Shown piece after piece: positions 8,867 to 19,044 of a DNA stretch of 64,000 nt. The translations under genes were made by a program, and so were the position numbers. The notes below the pieces were generated by a model, which saw nothing but the letters and a program-made list of their open reading frames with translations, was not told the DNA's origin and did not search any database. Positions within the stretch are counted from its first letter, which is position 1; every line of letters starts with the position of its first letter. The DNA is from Leptospira biflexa serovar Patoc strain 'Patoc 1 (Paris)' (GTDB lineage: Bacteria > Spirochaetota > Leptospiria > Leptospirales > Leptospiraceae). The DNA lies in the NCBI RefSeq assembly GCF_000017685.1, contig NC_010602.1, forward strand, positions 1,939,501 to 2,003,500. Reading direction: 5' to 3'.

Positions 8867-9508
8867 TCATGTCAACTTCGTATTTCTTTTCTTCAACATT
8901 TGGTAAAGGAAGTATAAAATCAGAAAAAGTAGAATGAGACCAATCGTTTGATTGTAGTAAGATAGTATAACAATGATTTGGTTCCAGTTGGTCCCAAGGA
9001 AGGAACCGCCAAATAGAAGCATTCCACACCACATAGAAATGGCAATGGAATAAAGAACTACAAATTTAATGATGTTCATTTTGGACATCCCGGCCACAAT
9101 CGAAACAAAAAATCGAATCCCAGCAGAAAACCGAGAGACCAAAACCACGACAATCTCATACTTTCGAAACCATACCAAGGTCTTCCGTAAGTTTTCTTCG
9201 TGGTAAAGAGACGAAAGAAAAGGAATTTTGGTTCGTTTCAAAAACAACAAAAACCGCTCCCCAAAATAATACATCACCAAGGCACCGAGAAGATTTCCAA
9301 AAAAAGTAGCGAGTACAACAGAAGAAAAAGAGATCGGTGCGTTTTGTGTGGAAGAGATAAAACCAGAAAAAACAGTGATGGTGTCCCCTGGCCAAGGTGG
9401 GAAAATATTCTCCAAAAAATTCGAAAAACAGAAAAAAACCCAAAGTACCAATGGTGGTAACCCGAGAATTTCATTGATCATGGCATCCAATGGGAAGGAA
9501 TCCAACAC
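8867..9508 (-). CDS. DedA-family (SNARE-associated) membrane protein
   Basis: 213 residues with the DedA signature: an N-terminal helix, the ENIFPPWPGDTI re-entrant motif (family: E-x-x-x-P-x-P-G-D), then GNLLGALVMYYFG, and the conserved VVLVSRFSAGIRFFVSIVAGMSKM helix, followed by two C-terminal membrane spans. DedA proteins sit in the inner membrane and are linked to proton-coupled lipid-carrier or phospholipid flipping and to membrane homeostasis. A GTG at 9508 gives the full open frame; an ATG nine codons inside (9481) is an alternative and neither has a strong ribosome site. First gene of the minus-strand run to clpA. Confidence 0.9.
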   Translation of the reverse strand: MLDSFPLDAMINEILGLPPLVLWVFFCFSNFLENIFPPWPGDTITVFSGFISSTQNAPISFSSVVLATFFGNLLGALVMYYFGERFLLFLKRTKIPFLSSLYHEENLRKTLVWFRKYEIVVVLVSRFSAGIRFFVSIVAGMSKMNIIKFVVLYSIAISMWCGMLLFGGSFLGTNWNQIIVILSYYNQTIGLILLFLILYFLYQMLKKRNTKLT

Positions 9509-9599
9509 AACGAGATGCTAAAAACCATTCTCCGGTTAGGCAACAAAGATTTTAAAAAATGAATGGAAGGAATCAATACTAGGACATTTGCTTTCCCTA

Positions 9600-10028
9600 A
9601 TGCTTCGATTTTTGATCCTTTCCATTCTCGTCCTTTGGCAATGTAGCCCGAACAGGCAAACAGAAACCTATCGTTTCGACCAAATCATCGTCACAAAATT
9701 TCCGACAAACCCTCCTCCTGCCTTCCCCCAATCCTTTTTTCCAGAAAAAGCAAATTTTTTGCAGTCTAGTGAATTCAAAACAAGCCACATACATACGAAG
9801 GAAGCATTTTTACTCTTAGAAACTTCTGAAACTTGGGAAGAAATCCAGAAACGAATCGACTTTCGTGTCAACCAAGGGGACTGGAAACTAGTAGAAAAAA
9901 ATACAAACGATTCTGAAGTCTCTTATCTACTAGAAGGGTTTATCAAAAAATCATTATCGATTTACCTTTCTCGCAGTGGAGAAACAAACCAAATACGGTT
10001 TTACTTTAAAAAACATTCTACGTATTAA
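9600..10028 (+). CDS. Probable lipoprotein, function unknown
   Basis: About 142 residues from the ATG at 9600; a TTG at 9588, preceded by AGGA, could add four residues. The N-terminus is a short lipoprotein signal (LRFLILSILVLWQC), giving a mature protein that begins at Cys. The remainder is hydrophilic with no recognised domain; the segment WEEIQKRIDFRVNQGDW and the final RFYFKKHSTY suggest a small alpha/beta fold. It stops two bases before the AI-2E-type permease gene and is probably co-transcribed with it. Confidence 0.7.
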   Translation: MLRFLILSILVLWQCSPNRQTETYRFDQIIVTKFPTNPPPAFPQSFFPEKANFLQSSEFKTSHIHTKEAFLLLETSETWEEIQKRIDFRVNQGDWKLVEKNTNDSEVSYLLEGFIKKSLSIYLSRSGETNQIRFYFKKHSTY

Positions 10029-10030
10029 AC

Positions 10031-11140
10031 ATGAACTGGATCACAAATAAAAACGAAACCATCGTCTATATATTGTTAGCAGGAATTTTTCTTGCGACAT
10101 GTTTTACTTTATTTTTTGTTTTTAAACCATTTTTGTGGGCTAGTTTTTTAGCATTATTATTCTATTTAACTACAAGAAAAATACACAAACGATTAAAAAA
10201 TGTTTTAGGAGTGAAATTCCACGGGCTTTCTCCCTATATCATGGTCATCCTGATGCTTGCTTGTGTGTTCATACCTTCTTATTTAATCGTTTCTACCTTA
10301 ATCCGAGAATCTTTGAACTTAGTCAGTTATGTGAGAAACCAACTGACAGAAGAATCGATTGTTGCCTTACTATTAAATAGCCCAATCTTAACTGATTTTT
10401 TTACCGAGAATGAATTTTTTTGGATCAAACTTCCCATCATGTACCGGGAATACGTGGGCCAACACATGGACATCCTAAACTTAGATTCGATTTATAGTTT
10501 ATTAAAAAACTCTTCTGGATTTTTACTCGGTTCCTTTGAAGTGCCTGGTGCCATCATCTTCAATGGATTTTTTACATTCATCCTTCTGTTTTTTCTTTAT
10601 AAAGAAGGAAGTCGCATGGAACACGGCTTATTTTTATTATTACCTTTCCCTACTGAAATTGAGGAACGATTGGGTCGACGAATTGAGGAAGCGATACGCA
10701 CAGTGATGATGGGAAATATGTTTATCTCCCTTTTACAAGGAGCGTTGGTCTATTTTTTACTACTGTTTACTTCTGTTTCGAACAAGTTTTTACTTTCTAG
10801 CATTGCGACAATTTTTTCACTCATCCCTGTTGTTGGCACTTCTGTGGTTTGGTTTCCTATCGGTTTGTATATGGGACTAGTCCAAGAAAACTGGACAGGT
10901 AGTGTTTTGTTTATGATCGCTGGAGCCGCAAGTTACCTTATCTTAGAAAATTTCGTGAAGCCAAAAATTTTAGATAAAAAGTTAAAAACACATCCTTTCC
11001 TTATCTTTTTATCCTTAATTGGCGGTTTACAAGAGTTTGGTGTTGCAGGGATTATCATTGGACCGATGGCATTAACACTTGTCATCATATTATGGGATTT
11101 TTGGAAAATTTTCCGAGAGACCCGATTCCAAACTACCTAA
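10031..11140 (+). CDS. AI-2E family (PerM/UPF0118) membrane transporter
   Basis: 369 residues. Two hydrophobic segments at the N-terminus (about 11-45), a third (about 67-90), a soluble segment (about 90-165) and then five spans in the C-terminal half, the usual layout of the family. The conserved stretch FSLIPVVGTSVVWFPIGLYM and the closing GGLQEFGVAGIIIGPMALTL are diagnostic. Members export or take up small molecules (AI-2 in TqsA) or act in Na+/H+ exchange; the substrate cannot be assigned here. The stop is immediately followed by xseA (no gap). Confidence 0.92.
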   Translation: MNWITNKNETIVYILLAGIFLATCFTLFFVFKPFLWASFLALLFYLTTRKIHKRLKNVLGVKFHGLSPYIMVILMLACVFIPSYLIVSTLIRESLNLVSYVRNQLTEESIVALLLNSPILTDFFTENEFFWIKLPIMYREYVGQHMDILNLDSIYSLLKNSSGFLLGSFEVPGAIIFNGFFTFILLFFLYKEGSRMEHGLFLLLPFPTEIEERLGRRIEEAIRTVMMGNMFISLLQGALVYFLLLFTSVSNKFLLSSIATIFSLIPVVGTSVVWFPIGLYMGLVQENWTGSVLFMIAGAASYLILENFVKPKILDKKLKTHPFLIFLSLIGGLQEFGVAGIIIGPMALTLVIILWDFWKIFRETRFQTT

Positions 11141-12436
11141 ATGGAAATCGTGGATTCGTCTCTATCCGTAAGCGAAGTCAATCGTCGTATTAAGGCGAAA
11201 CTCCAAGATGCACCTGAATTTAAAAACTTTTGGGTGCGCGGAGAAATCTCAAACTACAGCCAAACCAATAGTTCTGGGCATATGTATTTTTCGTTAAAAG
11301 ATACAACAAGTGTCATTAAATGTGCTTTTTTTTCTTACCAAGCCAAAAACTACAAAGGAACTCCTCTCCGCAATGGAATGGAAATCCTTGTATATGGATC
11401 TGTTTCTGTTTATGAACCAGGTGGGTATTATAGTATCACCGTCCAAAAGATTGAAGAATTGGGGGAAGGAGATATCCTCCTCCGCATTGAAAAACTAAAA
11501 AAAACACTCGCCGAAAAAGGAATCTTTGACGCCTCCCACAAACGGCCGTTACCTAAATTTCCGAAACGATTGGGAATTGTCACCTCTCCCAAAGGTGCAG
11601 CCGTGGAAGACATCATTCGTATTGCCACAGACCTCAATCCTTCCATCCAAATTTTAGTCTCCCCTTGCCTTGTCCAAGGCGATGGAGCTGAAAACTCAAT
11701 CATCGAAGCCATAAAAGAAATCAATGACCCAAAATGGGAAGTGGATGTGATCATCGCAGGTCGTGGTGGTGGTTCCTTCGAAGACCTCATGGCGTTTAAC
11801 CAAGAGTCGGTGGTAATGGCCTATTACCAATCAAGACTCCCCATCATATCGGCTGTGGGTCATGAAATTGATCGAGTCCTTACCGATCTTGCGGCAGATG
11901 CAACAACCCCCACACCCACAGCGGCAGCCAAACTTGCCATCCCGAATGTATCGGACACCCTCATCCGTTTGGATGAAATGGAAGATCGATTACGATCTGC
12001 ACTCACTGGTGTGATTCGAATTGGAAAAGAAAAATGGTTTGGTGTGACAAACCGAGCGGTCTTACAAAATCCAAAATCAATTTTGGAACCAAGACAAAAT
12101 CATTTTGATGAAATCATCACCAAAATTTCCTTACTTGGAAAAAACTATTTGGTCAAAAAACAGAGTGAGTTCCAGAAGTTTGAGGTTTTCCATCAAAACT
12201 GGAAATCGTATTTGGAACGAGTACATAATAAATTCCGACTCGCAGAACAACGATTAGATCACTTTTCTCCGCTCGGTACCTTAAAACGAGGATACTCAGT
12301 CTTGCGGAATACAAACAAACAAGTTATCTCGTCTGTGAAGCAGATTCAAAAAAATGAAACATTAGAAGTATTTTTATTTGATGGCAAACTGCAAGTGGAA
12401 GTGAAAGAAACATTAGGATCAGAGAATGGTAGATAA
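11141..12436 (+). CDS. xseA: Exodeoxyribonuclease VII large subunit
   Basis: 431 residues (E. coli XseA 456). An N-terminal OB-fold (about 1-105, with FWVRGEISNYSQ and GHMYFSLKD) binds single-stranded DNA; the nuclease core contains GIVTSPKGAAVEDII, the AGRGGGSFEDLMAFN loop and SAVGHEIDRVLTDLAADATTPTPTAAA, followed by a coiled-coil region that binds small subunits and the C-terminal LKRGYSVLR motif. With XseB it degrades single-stranded DNA from both ends in repair. Its end overlaps xseB by 11 bases, so the subunits are coupled. Confidence 0.97.
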   Translation: MEIVDSSLSVSEVNRRIKAKLQDAPEFKNFWVRGEISNYSQTNSSGHMYFSLKDTTSVIKCAFFSYQAKNYKGTPLRNGMEILVYGSVSVYEPGGYYSITVQKIEELGEGDILLRIEKLKKTLAEKGIFDASHKRPLPKFPKRLGIVTSPKGAAVEDIIRIATDLNPSIQILVSPCLVQGDGAENSIIEAIKEINDPKWEVDVIIAGRGGGSFEDLMAFNQESVVMAYYQSRLPIISAVGHEIDRVLTDLAADATTPTPTAAAKLAIPNVSDTLIRLDEMEDRLRSALTGVIRIGKEKWFGVTNRAVLQNPKSILEPRQNHFDEIITKISLLGKNYLVKKQSEFQKFEVFHQNWKSYLERVHNKFRLAEQRLDHFSPLGTLKRGYSVLRNTNKQVISSVKQIQKNETLEVFLFDGKLQVEVKETLGSENGR

Positions 12437-12701
12437 AAAAACAATTAGTTTTGAAGAAGCAATCCGTGAATTAGAAGACATTGCCGAAAAGTTAGAACGT
12501 GGGACATTGTCCTTGGAAGATTCTATCAAAGCATACGAACGTGGAATGGAACTCAAAAAAATTTGTTCCGAACGATTGGTGGATGCGGAAGCAAAAATTG
12601 AATTCTTAACAAAAGCACCTAACGGTGAAGTGGTGAAATCCACTGTGAAAAAAAAGAAGGATGAATCACCTTCAAAACAAGCGGAAGAAGATTTATTTTA
12701 A
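12426..12701 (+). CDS. xseB: Exodeoxyribonuclease VII small subunit
   Basis: 91 residues. The two-helix XseB core is clear: SFEEAIRELEDIAEKLERG, then SLEDSIKAYERGMELKK and the C-terminal AEAKIEFLT, which pack against the coiled coil of XseA. The last 25 residues are a charged lysine/glutamate tail. The ATG lies inside the end of xseA in another frame. It is followed after three bases by the sodium:solute symporter gene. Confidence 0.96.
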   Translation: MVDKKTISFEEAIRELEDIAEKLERGTLSLEDSIKAYERGMELKKICSERLVDAEAKIEFLTKAPNGEVVKSTVKKKKDESPSKQAEEDLF

Positions 12702-12704
12702 AGA

Positions 12705-14015
12705 ATGAATTTGCAAGCCATCTTCATTCTTGCCTACCTCGCCATTACCATAGGCATTGGCGTGTATGCGGCCCAAAAAGTCAAAAATTCAAAAGACTTC
12801 ATCCTTGCTGGTAGAAGTTTACCACTCCCCATTTCCACTGCTGCCTTATTTGCCACTTGGTTCGGGAGCGAAACCATCCTTGGCTCGTCTGTCGAATTTG
12901 CAAAGGGTGGATTTTTAGCTGTCATCCAAGACCCGTTTGGTGGTGCACTTTGTTTGTTTTTACTAGGATTAGTCTTTGCCAAATACCTCTACCGAATGCA
13001 AATCTTAACGTTCGGAGATTTTTATAAAAATCGGTATGGCAAAAAGATGGAATTCATTGCTGGGATCTGTCTTATTTTTTCCTATTTTGGATGGGTGGCG
13101 GCACAATTTGTGGCCCTTGGGATCATGGTGCAAATTTTATTTGGCATCAACCAATTCACAGCCATCGTCATCGGGCTTGTCGTTGTCATCATCCAACTGA
13201 ACGATGTTAAACCAATCTGGTCTTCCATTAGCGAAAAACCGGATGGATTCTTTTCCTTCTTTCCAAAATCAAATTACCACGATTGGACCTTGTACCTCTC
13301 GGCTTGGATGGTTGTGGGATTTGGATCATTACCCCAACAAGATATCTTTCAGAGAGTGATGTCAGCCAAATCAGAAAAAGTAGCCATACGTGCCTCATAT
13401 TATTCATCCGTCTTATACTTGTTATTTGCCTTAATCCCACTTTTTCTTGGACTTCATGCCAAAAGTTTACTTCCGGATTTTGATTTATATGCTGAATCGG
13501 GTCAACTCCTCATACCAACAATGGTTTCTAAATTTGTAAGCCCTTGGGTTCAGGTTTTATTTTTTTCGGCACTCATCTCAGCCATTTTATCAACAGCATC
13601 CGGAGCCATCCTTGCTCCTTCTTCCATTTTATCTGAGAATATTCTAAAATACGCATTTAAAGAAATGAATGATAAAAAATTACTCCTATTATCAAGGATT
13701 TCAGTTCTTATCATAGCAGGGATTTCTTTTTTACTCGCGGTGGGTAAACCTTCCATCTATGCACTCGTAGAAGATTCCGGTGGAATCTCCCTTGTCACAC
13801 TCTTTATCCCCATGGTATTTGGACTTTTGAGTCAGCGAGCCGACGAAAGGTCTACACTATTCTCTCTTTTTGTAGGAATTGGTACTTGGCTCTTACTTGA
13901 GATTTATGGCGATGATATGACCAGTCATTTTTACGGAACCATCGCAAGCCTTGTGGCCATTCTCATTGGAATGTATCTCTTCCCTAAGAAAGAGAAATCT
14001 CAAGTAACCACGTAA
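12705..14015 (+). CDS. Sodium:solute symporter family protein
   Basis: 436 residues with about 12-13 hydrophobic segments. The SSS signature appears as [28 protein letters not shown] in helix 1-2, then [14 protein letters not shown], and the [18 protein letters not shown] motif that is highly conserved in this family (SLPQ-x-x-x-QR). It couples Na+ entry to uptake of a solute such as proline, pantothenate or a carboxylate; the substrate is not defined by the sequence. Starts three bases after xseB and converges with ddl, the two reading frames overlapping by 32 bases at their 3' ends. Confidence 0.92.
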
Positions 14016-15033
14016 ATACATCTTTCATATTGATCCCCAAGGCTTTCGCTTGTTGAGGGATGAGACTTGTTCCCGTCATTCCAGGTAAGGTATTGGTTTC
14101 TAGTACATAGGGAACTCCATCGGAGATGATAAAGTCTGTCCGGGAATAACCTTTACAACCTAAAATTTCATGGCACCTTAATGTATACTCCTGTAAGGTT
14201 TTTGTCACCTCATCCCCCACAGGGGCAGGTGTGATCTCTTCACTGGCACCTTTGGTGTATTTTGCTTCAAAATCAAAAAATTCTGATTTGGGTCTGATTT
14301 CTGTAGGAACCAAAGGGAATGGATTTCGTTTTTTCCCTTCCGGTTTTTCTAAAACACCTATGGATACTTCTGTTCCGGAAACAAGTTTTTGAACAAGAAC
14401 TCGGTCATCGGTGACAAAAATTTTATCCACAAGAGTCATGGCTTCTTCTGCAGTTTTTGCCATTCCTGTATTGACACTTGAGCCGCCTAATGTTGGTTTA
14501 ATGAATACTGGATACGAAAAGGAAAGGTTGAGGAGAGTTTTTCTTGGATCCGTTTTCCCCTTTTCTAATTCTAAAAAAGGTGCAACAGGGATCCCCATGG
14601 CTTCAAATAAAATATTGGCCCGGTATTTATCCATGGCGAGGCTTGAGGCAAGGACACCCGAACCAGTGTGCGGAATTCCCAGTGTATCCAAAAACCCTTG
14701 GATCCTTCCATCTTCACCGGCTCCCCCGTGTAATCCAAGGAAGGCGGACAAAAATCCCATCTGACTGATATCGGCAGGTTCACTCGGAGAAACAATTGCA
14801 TTGGCTTTGTTAAATTCTTGTAAAAATTCAATTTCCGTTTTGCCCGACGGATCTGGGTAGATGGGTTCGGACACTGTCGGGATCCAAAACTTTCCATTGG
14901 GATTGATATAGACGGGACAAACGTCATATTTTTCCCTATCAATGGTCGCAAAAATAAAGGCAGAAGAACGAACAGAAATGATATGCTCTCCAGAGATGCC
15001 TCCGAAAAGTAGAGCTATTTTGATTTTTGACAT
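13984..15033 (-). CDS. ddl: D-alanine--D-alanine ligase
   Basis: 349 residues. The N-terminal domain opens with [19 protein letters not shown] (family: GG-x-S-x-E-x-x-[VI]-S), the central domain contains the glycine-rich loop [18 protein letters not shown], and the C-terminal ATP-grasp domain carries GYSRTDFII and [22 protein letters not shown], whose N-x-x-PG-x-T binds metal and substrate. It makes the D-Ala-D-Ala dipeptide for peptidoglycan in the cytoplasm. The 3' end overlaps the convergent symporter gene by 32 bases. Confidence 0.96.
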
Positions 15034-15080
15034 GAAATCACTTGATTCCTTTTCATGAAAGTGAACGATAATGAAATTAC

Positions 15081-16490
15081 GTGAACTGGCGCTTTAAAAT
15101 TCAATTCGGAATTGTTTTTTCACTTTTCTTTCTCAGTTCCACATTACGAGCTAAAATTCCCAATTCGTTTACAGAGGATACCAAATCGGAGTATTCTCAA
15201 TTTTGGTTTTTGTACGAAAAGGAATCTCGCGGTCGCCAAAACTTTTTTGCCGTTCGACCGTTTTATATGAGCTTTTCTGACAAGACCTATGCCTTTCGTT
15301 TCAGAAGTTACCTCTCTCCGATTTATTACAAAGAAGAAACCAATTATTGGTACACTTGGTCTTCCCTTTTTTTCTTCAGTGGAACAGGATTCAAACATGA
15401 GGAAGGTGACGAAGATGAAGACATCCTTCTCACCCCACTCTTTTTATGGGGCAAAGGGGAATCCCAAAGAGAGAACTATTATAGTGTCTTTCCCTTTTAT
15501 GGAAAAATTCGAAACAAACTATCCTACCAAGAATTGAATTATGTGATGTTTCCTATTTATTCCGAATGGAAATACAAAACCTATCATGCCAAATCCATCG
15601 TTTGGCCTCTTGTGATGTGGGGGAGTTCCGAAACTAGAAATGACATCCGTATCTTTCCTTTTTATTCCAAGAAGGAACATGAAGGGAAATACAGACGGTC
15701 TTCAATTCTTTGGCCTTTTTTCCAATGGGGAGAAGAACGTTTGGATAAAAAAGAACCCACCTCCTATCGTATCTTTTTCCCATTTTACAATCAAAAGGAT
15801 TCCGCCGATGGGAATATGAAAAGCCGCGCCTTCCTTTGGTTTCCTCTCATCAACTCACTATTTTCCTATGGATATGATAAAAAAACAGGCCAAACCAATT
15901 ATACTGCCATTTTCATTTTATTCCAATACACAACCTCTACCAAAAAAGATACGGAAAAACTTGTATTTTTTCCCTTTTATGGATATTCTTATTTTGCAAA
16001 CAAAGAAGCTGAGTTCATCACACCATTTTACATCCGTTTGTCGCAAAATACCTCTCATCTAAAGTCAACATCACATTTTTTATTACCATTTTATTCTCAT
16101 ATGAAAAATGAATATGTACAAACGGGAAGAGAAGATTATTATTGGAAACTTTGGCCACTGTTTCGGTATCATAAAGATGTGGAAGGGAATTTTGGATGGA
16201 ATACAATTGCCATCATCCCTGTGCGATTTGAGGTGATGGAGGATGTTTGGGAACCAATTTTTTCGATCATTGAATACAAACGTTCGTCTAATGGAGAAAA
16301 ACGATTGCATCTCATCACAAGACTTTACACTCACCGTTGGACTGAAAACGAAACCCATATCCACATCCCCATCCTTATGGAATATTCAAAATCACAAACA
16401 GGATTCCGATACGAGTTCGCCTATGGTCTTTTTGGCATTGACACAAGAGAAGAAACAAACAAATACAAATTCTTTTGGTGGGAAGTATGA
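15081..16490 (+). CDS. Exported Phe/Trp-Pro repeat protein, probable outer-membrane beta protein
   Basis: 469 residues from a GTG, with a signal peptide (about 1-25: hydrophobic [14 protein letters not shown]). The mature part repeats a short motif every 25-40 residues: [82 protein letters not shown]. Between motifs are charged, aromatic-rich strands. This looks like a beta-strand repeat or outer-membrane barrel; no family is assigned. Its last codons overlap the ATG of mlaE (ATGA), so it is translated with the Mla transporter and may act in the same lipid pathway. Confidence 0.8.
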
Positions 16491-17263
16491 TCCGTCTCTA
16501 TAGAAAAACCATTGAACCACTATTGTATGCCATTGGGTATACGGTATTACTGCTCTTTCGAGCGATTGGCCAGTCCCACCAATTGTATTTCAAACGCCGT
16601 GAGATCTTGGAACAGATGTTCATCGCAGGTGTAGGATCTCTTTTTGTTGTGTCCATTGTTTCTGTGTTCACGGGAATGATCCTTGGACTGAACACGGGAC
16701 TTGGGCTTAGAGATTTTGGTGCCGAAGGTCAAATTGGACTTTTACTCACCATCACCCTCACTCGTGAAATGTCTCCATTTATGACTTCTCTCATCCTAGC
16801 CGCCTCTGTTGGGTCTGCGATGGCTGCTGAGATTGGAACCATGAAAGTTTCCGAAGAGATTGATGCCTTGGAAGTGATGTCAATCAGTCCAATCAGGTAT
16901 CTTGTGATGCCGCGTATCGTTGGGTTTTCCCTTATGGTGCCTGTGCTATGTGTTTATTCAGCTGCTCTTGGAATTTTAGGTGGTGGCATCGTGGGACACT
17001 TCCAATTGGGAATTGATATCATTAGTTACTTCCAAGATGTGTATTACCGCATTTCCTCTGTCCCAGGTCTAAAGGATTTGTATGTCGGACTTCTGAAAGG
17101 GTATGTGTTTGGATTGTCCATTGCCACCATCTCCTGTAGCCAAGGTCTTAGAACCGAGGGCGGAGCCATTGGAGTGGGCCAAACCACAAGGAAGGCTGTA
17201 GTCACTTCCTTTTTAATGGTCATCTTTTCGGGTTATGTGCTCACAGCCTTATTCTATAAGTAA
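16487..17263 (+). CDS. mlaE: MlaE-type lipid ABC transporter permease
   Basis: 258 residues, typical for MlaE (260). Family motifs: [16 protein letters not shown] first segment ([18 protein letters not shown]), then [42 protein letters not shown], the highly conserved coupling region, and the C-terminal [17 protein letters not shown] with [14 protein letters not shown]. It is the inner-membrane channel that moves phospholipid between inner membrane and an MCE ring. ATG at 16487 overlaps the stop of the repeat protein; mlaF follows eight bases downstream. Confidence 0.94.
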   Translation: MIRLYRKTIEPLLYAIGYTVLLLFRAIGQSHQLYFKRREILEQMFIAGVGSLFVVSIVSVFTGMILGLNTGLGLRDFGAEGQIGLLLTITLTREMSPFMTSLILAASVGSAMAAEIGTMKVSEEIDALEVMSISPIRYLVMPRIVGFSLMVPVLCVYSAALGILGGGIVGHFQLGIDIISYFQDVYYRISSVPGLKDLYVGLLKGYVFGLSIATISCSQGLRTEGGAIGVGQTTRKAVVTSFLMVIFSGYVLTALFYK

Positions 17264-17271
17264 AGGAAACT

Positions 17272-18060
17272 ATGGAACCATTTGCCATTGAAATGAAAAA
17301 TGTCCACAAAGCCTTCGGCAAACGTAAGATCTTACGTGGGATGAACATACAGGTAAAACAAGGGGAAACCATGGTCATCCTTGGTCCCTCTGGTACAGGA
17401 AAATCAGTGAGTTTAAAACACATCACAGGCCTACTGGATCCCGATGAAGGGGACTGTTTTATTTTTGGAGAATCCATTGTCCATGCGAATCAAAAAAAGA
17501 GAGAAGAGTTACGATCCAAACTCGGGGTTCTTTTCCAATCGGGTGCACTCATCAATTGGCTCACCGTGTATGAAAATGTAGCCCTACCATTACGGGAGCA
17601 TAAAATTGCAGATGGAGCAGAGCTCGATCGCATTGTGATGGAAAAATTACAATGGTTAGACCTAGTACCTGCCAAAGATACTTTACCGAGTAATATCTCG
17701 GGAGGGATGAAAAAACGTGTGGGCCTTGCCCGAGCTCTCACCTCACAGCCAAAAATTGTGATGTATGACGAACCCACATCGGGACTTGACCCAGTCATGT
17801 CCAATGTCATCAACGACCTTGTCATCAGATTACAAAAAGAACTTGGTCTAACTTCCATTGTGGTCACACATGATATGAATTCAGCGTACCGCATCGCCGA
17901 TCGGATCAGTTTTTTGTATGAAGGGAAGGTTCAGTTTTGTGGAACTCCAGAGGAAATCCAATCATCCAAAGACCCTGTGATCCAACAATTCATCCACGGG
18001 AATACAGTGGGTCCCATGATCCTGGACCATTCGGAATTAAAAAAAGGAAAATCAAATTGA
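17272..18060 (+). CDS. mlaF: MlaF-type lipid ABC transporter ATPase
   Basis: 262 residues. Walker [17 protein letters not shown]-loop in [22 protein letters not shown], signature [16 protein letters not shown], Walker [16 protein letters not shown] and switch His in [16 protein letters not shown] are all intact. The 'ALFNSLTVxENVAxPLREH'-like segment and [12 protein letters not shown] are characteristic of MlaF/Ttg2A rather than other ABC families. Eight bases after mlaE and 32 before mlaD; the order E-F-D matches known Mla clusters. Confidence 0.96.
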   Translation: MEPFAIEMKNVHKAFGKRKILRGMNIQVKQGETMVILGPSGTGKSVSLKHITGLLDPDEGDCFIFGESIVHANQKKREELRSKLGVLFQSGALINWLTVYENVALPLREHKIADGAELDRIVMEKLQWLDLVPAKDTLPSNISGGMKKRVGLARALTSQPKIVMYDEPTSGLDPVMSNVINDLVIRLQKELGLTSIVVTHDMNSAYRIADRISFLYEGKVQFCGTPEEIQSSKDPVIQQFIHGNTVGPMILDHSELKKGKSN

Positions 18061-18092
18061 CTTTGTTCACACACCAAGGAGAATTTTAGGGA

Positions 18093-18866
18093 ATGCCTAC
18101 CATAGGTCGCGCTCTCATCGTTGGACTTTTATTCGTATTTTCTCTCGTAGCTGTTGGATACTTTACGATTGTGACAGAAGGTGGTCCCTTTCAAAAGTCG
18201 GGATACCAACTCCCCGTATACTTTCCAGATGCGGAAGGGATCAAAATTGGAAACAAAGTCACGATCCATGGAGTTCCATTTGGTTATGTGTCTAAGATCC
18301 GTTTGGTGCAAATTGATGAAATGGGGAATTTATTGCCTGAAGGGGAAACAGGGATTGGAACAAAGGTAGAACTCACCTTACTCCTGAAAGGTAAGGTCCA
18401 ACTCTTCGCCAATTATGAAATCACCATCAAAAACGAAAGTTTACTCTCAGGAAGAGTCGTATCTCTCGACCCAGGTTCGAAATTCCCTGTCGATCCCAAA
18501 ACCAAAGAGTACCTGATGACGGAAACTCCGTTGAATAAAATTGAAATCACCCCCAAGGATGGCAAACTCCTTCCCATCCAAGGAAAGGTCACACAAGACC
18601 CTCTTGTTTCTTTATCCGAACTCATCGCAGAAAACCGCTCTGATATCCGAAAAACCGTCCAAAACATAGCCGGTATCACAGGCAAAATCAATGAGGGCCA
18701 GGGCACACTGGGAAAACTCATCAATGAAAATGATGTCCACAAATCGGTGAATACTACCCTAGGGGATGCCCAAGTGGTTTTGAAGGAGCTCCGTGAAGGT
18801 TTAGAAGACACAAGGGAACAAGCACCTGTGACAAGCTTCATTCGTTCCGCGCTCAGTGCTTTTTAA
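18093..18866 (+). CDS. mlaD: MCE-domain lipid-binding protein (MlaD type)
   Basis: 257 residues. One N-terminal transmembrane helix (about 6-25) anchors the protein; the MCE domain follows (about 38-125: [30 protein letters not shown], with the central G-x-x-V-x-x-x-G-x-x-x-G-x-V signature). The C-terminal half holds an amphipathic helix region ([20 protein letters not shown]) as in Mce/MlaD proteins that form hexameric rings. A strong AAGGAG precedes the ATG. It probably extracts or delivers phospholipids for the MlaEF pump. Confidence 0.93.
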   Translation: MPTIGRALIVGLLFVFSLVAVGYFTIVTEGGPFQKSGYQLPVYFPDAEGIKIGNKVTIHGVPFGYVSKIRLVQIDEMGNLLPEGETGIGTKVELTLLLKGKVQLFANYEITIKNESLLSGRVVSLDPGSKFPVDPKTKEYLMTETPLNKIEITPKDGKLLPIQGKVTQDPLVSLSELIAENRSDIRKTVQNIAGITGKINEGQGTLGKLINENDVHKSVNTTLGDAQVVLKELREGLEDTREQAPVTSFIRSALSAF

Positions 18867-18974
18867 GGACTAACACGCAGAATACGGCTTTCTTTGTAGC
18901 AAAAATCAGGAGAAAATTGGCATTTTCTGCCGCGTCACAAATCCACCACACTGTTGTAAAAAAGAGACATTTTT

Positions 18975-19003
18975 TTGACTTGGGGGGACGGTTTTGGAAT
19001 TGT
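18975..19003 (+). promoter_or_regulatory. Putative sigma-70-type promoter of lpxC
   Basis: TTGACT (18975-18980), 17 bases, AATTGT (18998-19003), about 42 bases before the lpxC start. The -35 box is good and the -10 box weak. The 178-base gap after mlaD has no terminator that I can see, so read-through from the mla genes is also possible. Confidence 0.4.
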
Positions 19004-19044
19004 CCGAGGGCGAATTCCTACAAATTTGTAAGTAGGAATTGAAT

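Noticed and set aside
9156..9474. Several overlapping open frames on both strands within the DedA gene
   Set aside because: Phe-rich or Lys-rich shadows of the DedA coding sequence; only the DedA frame shows a family motif.
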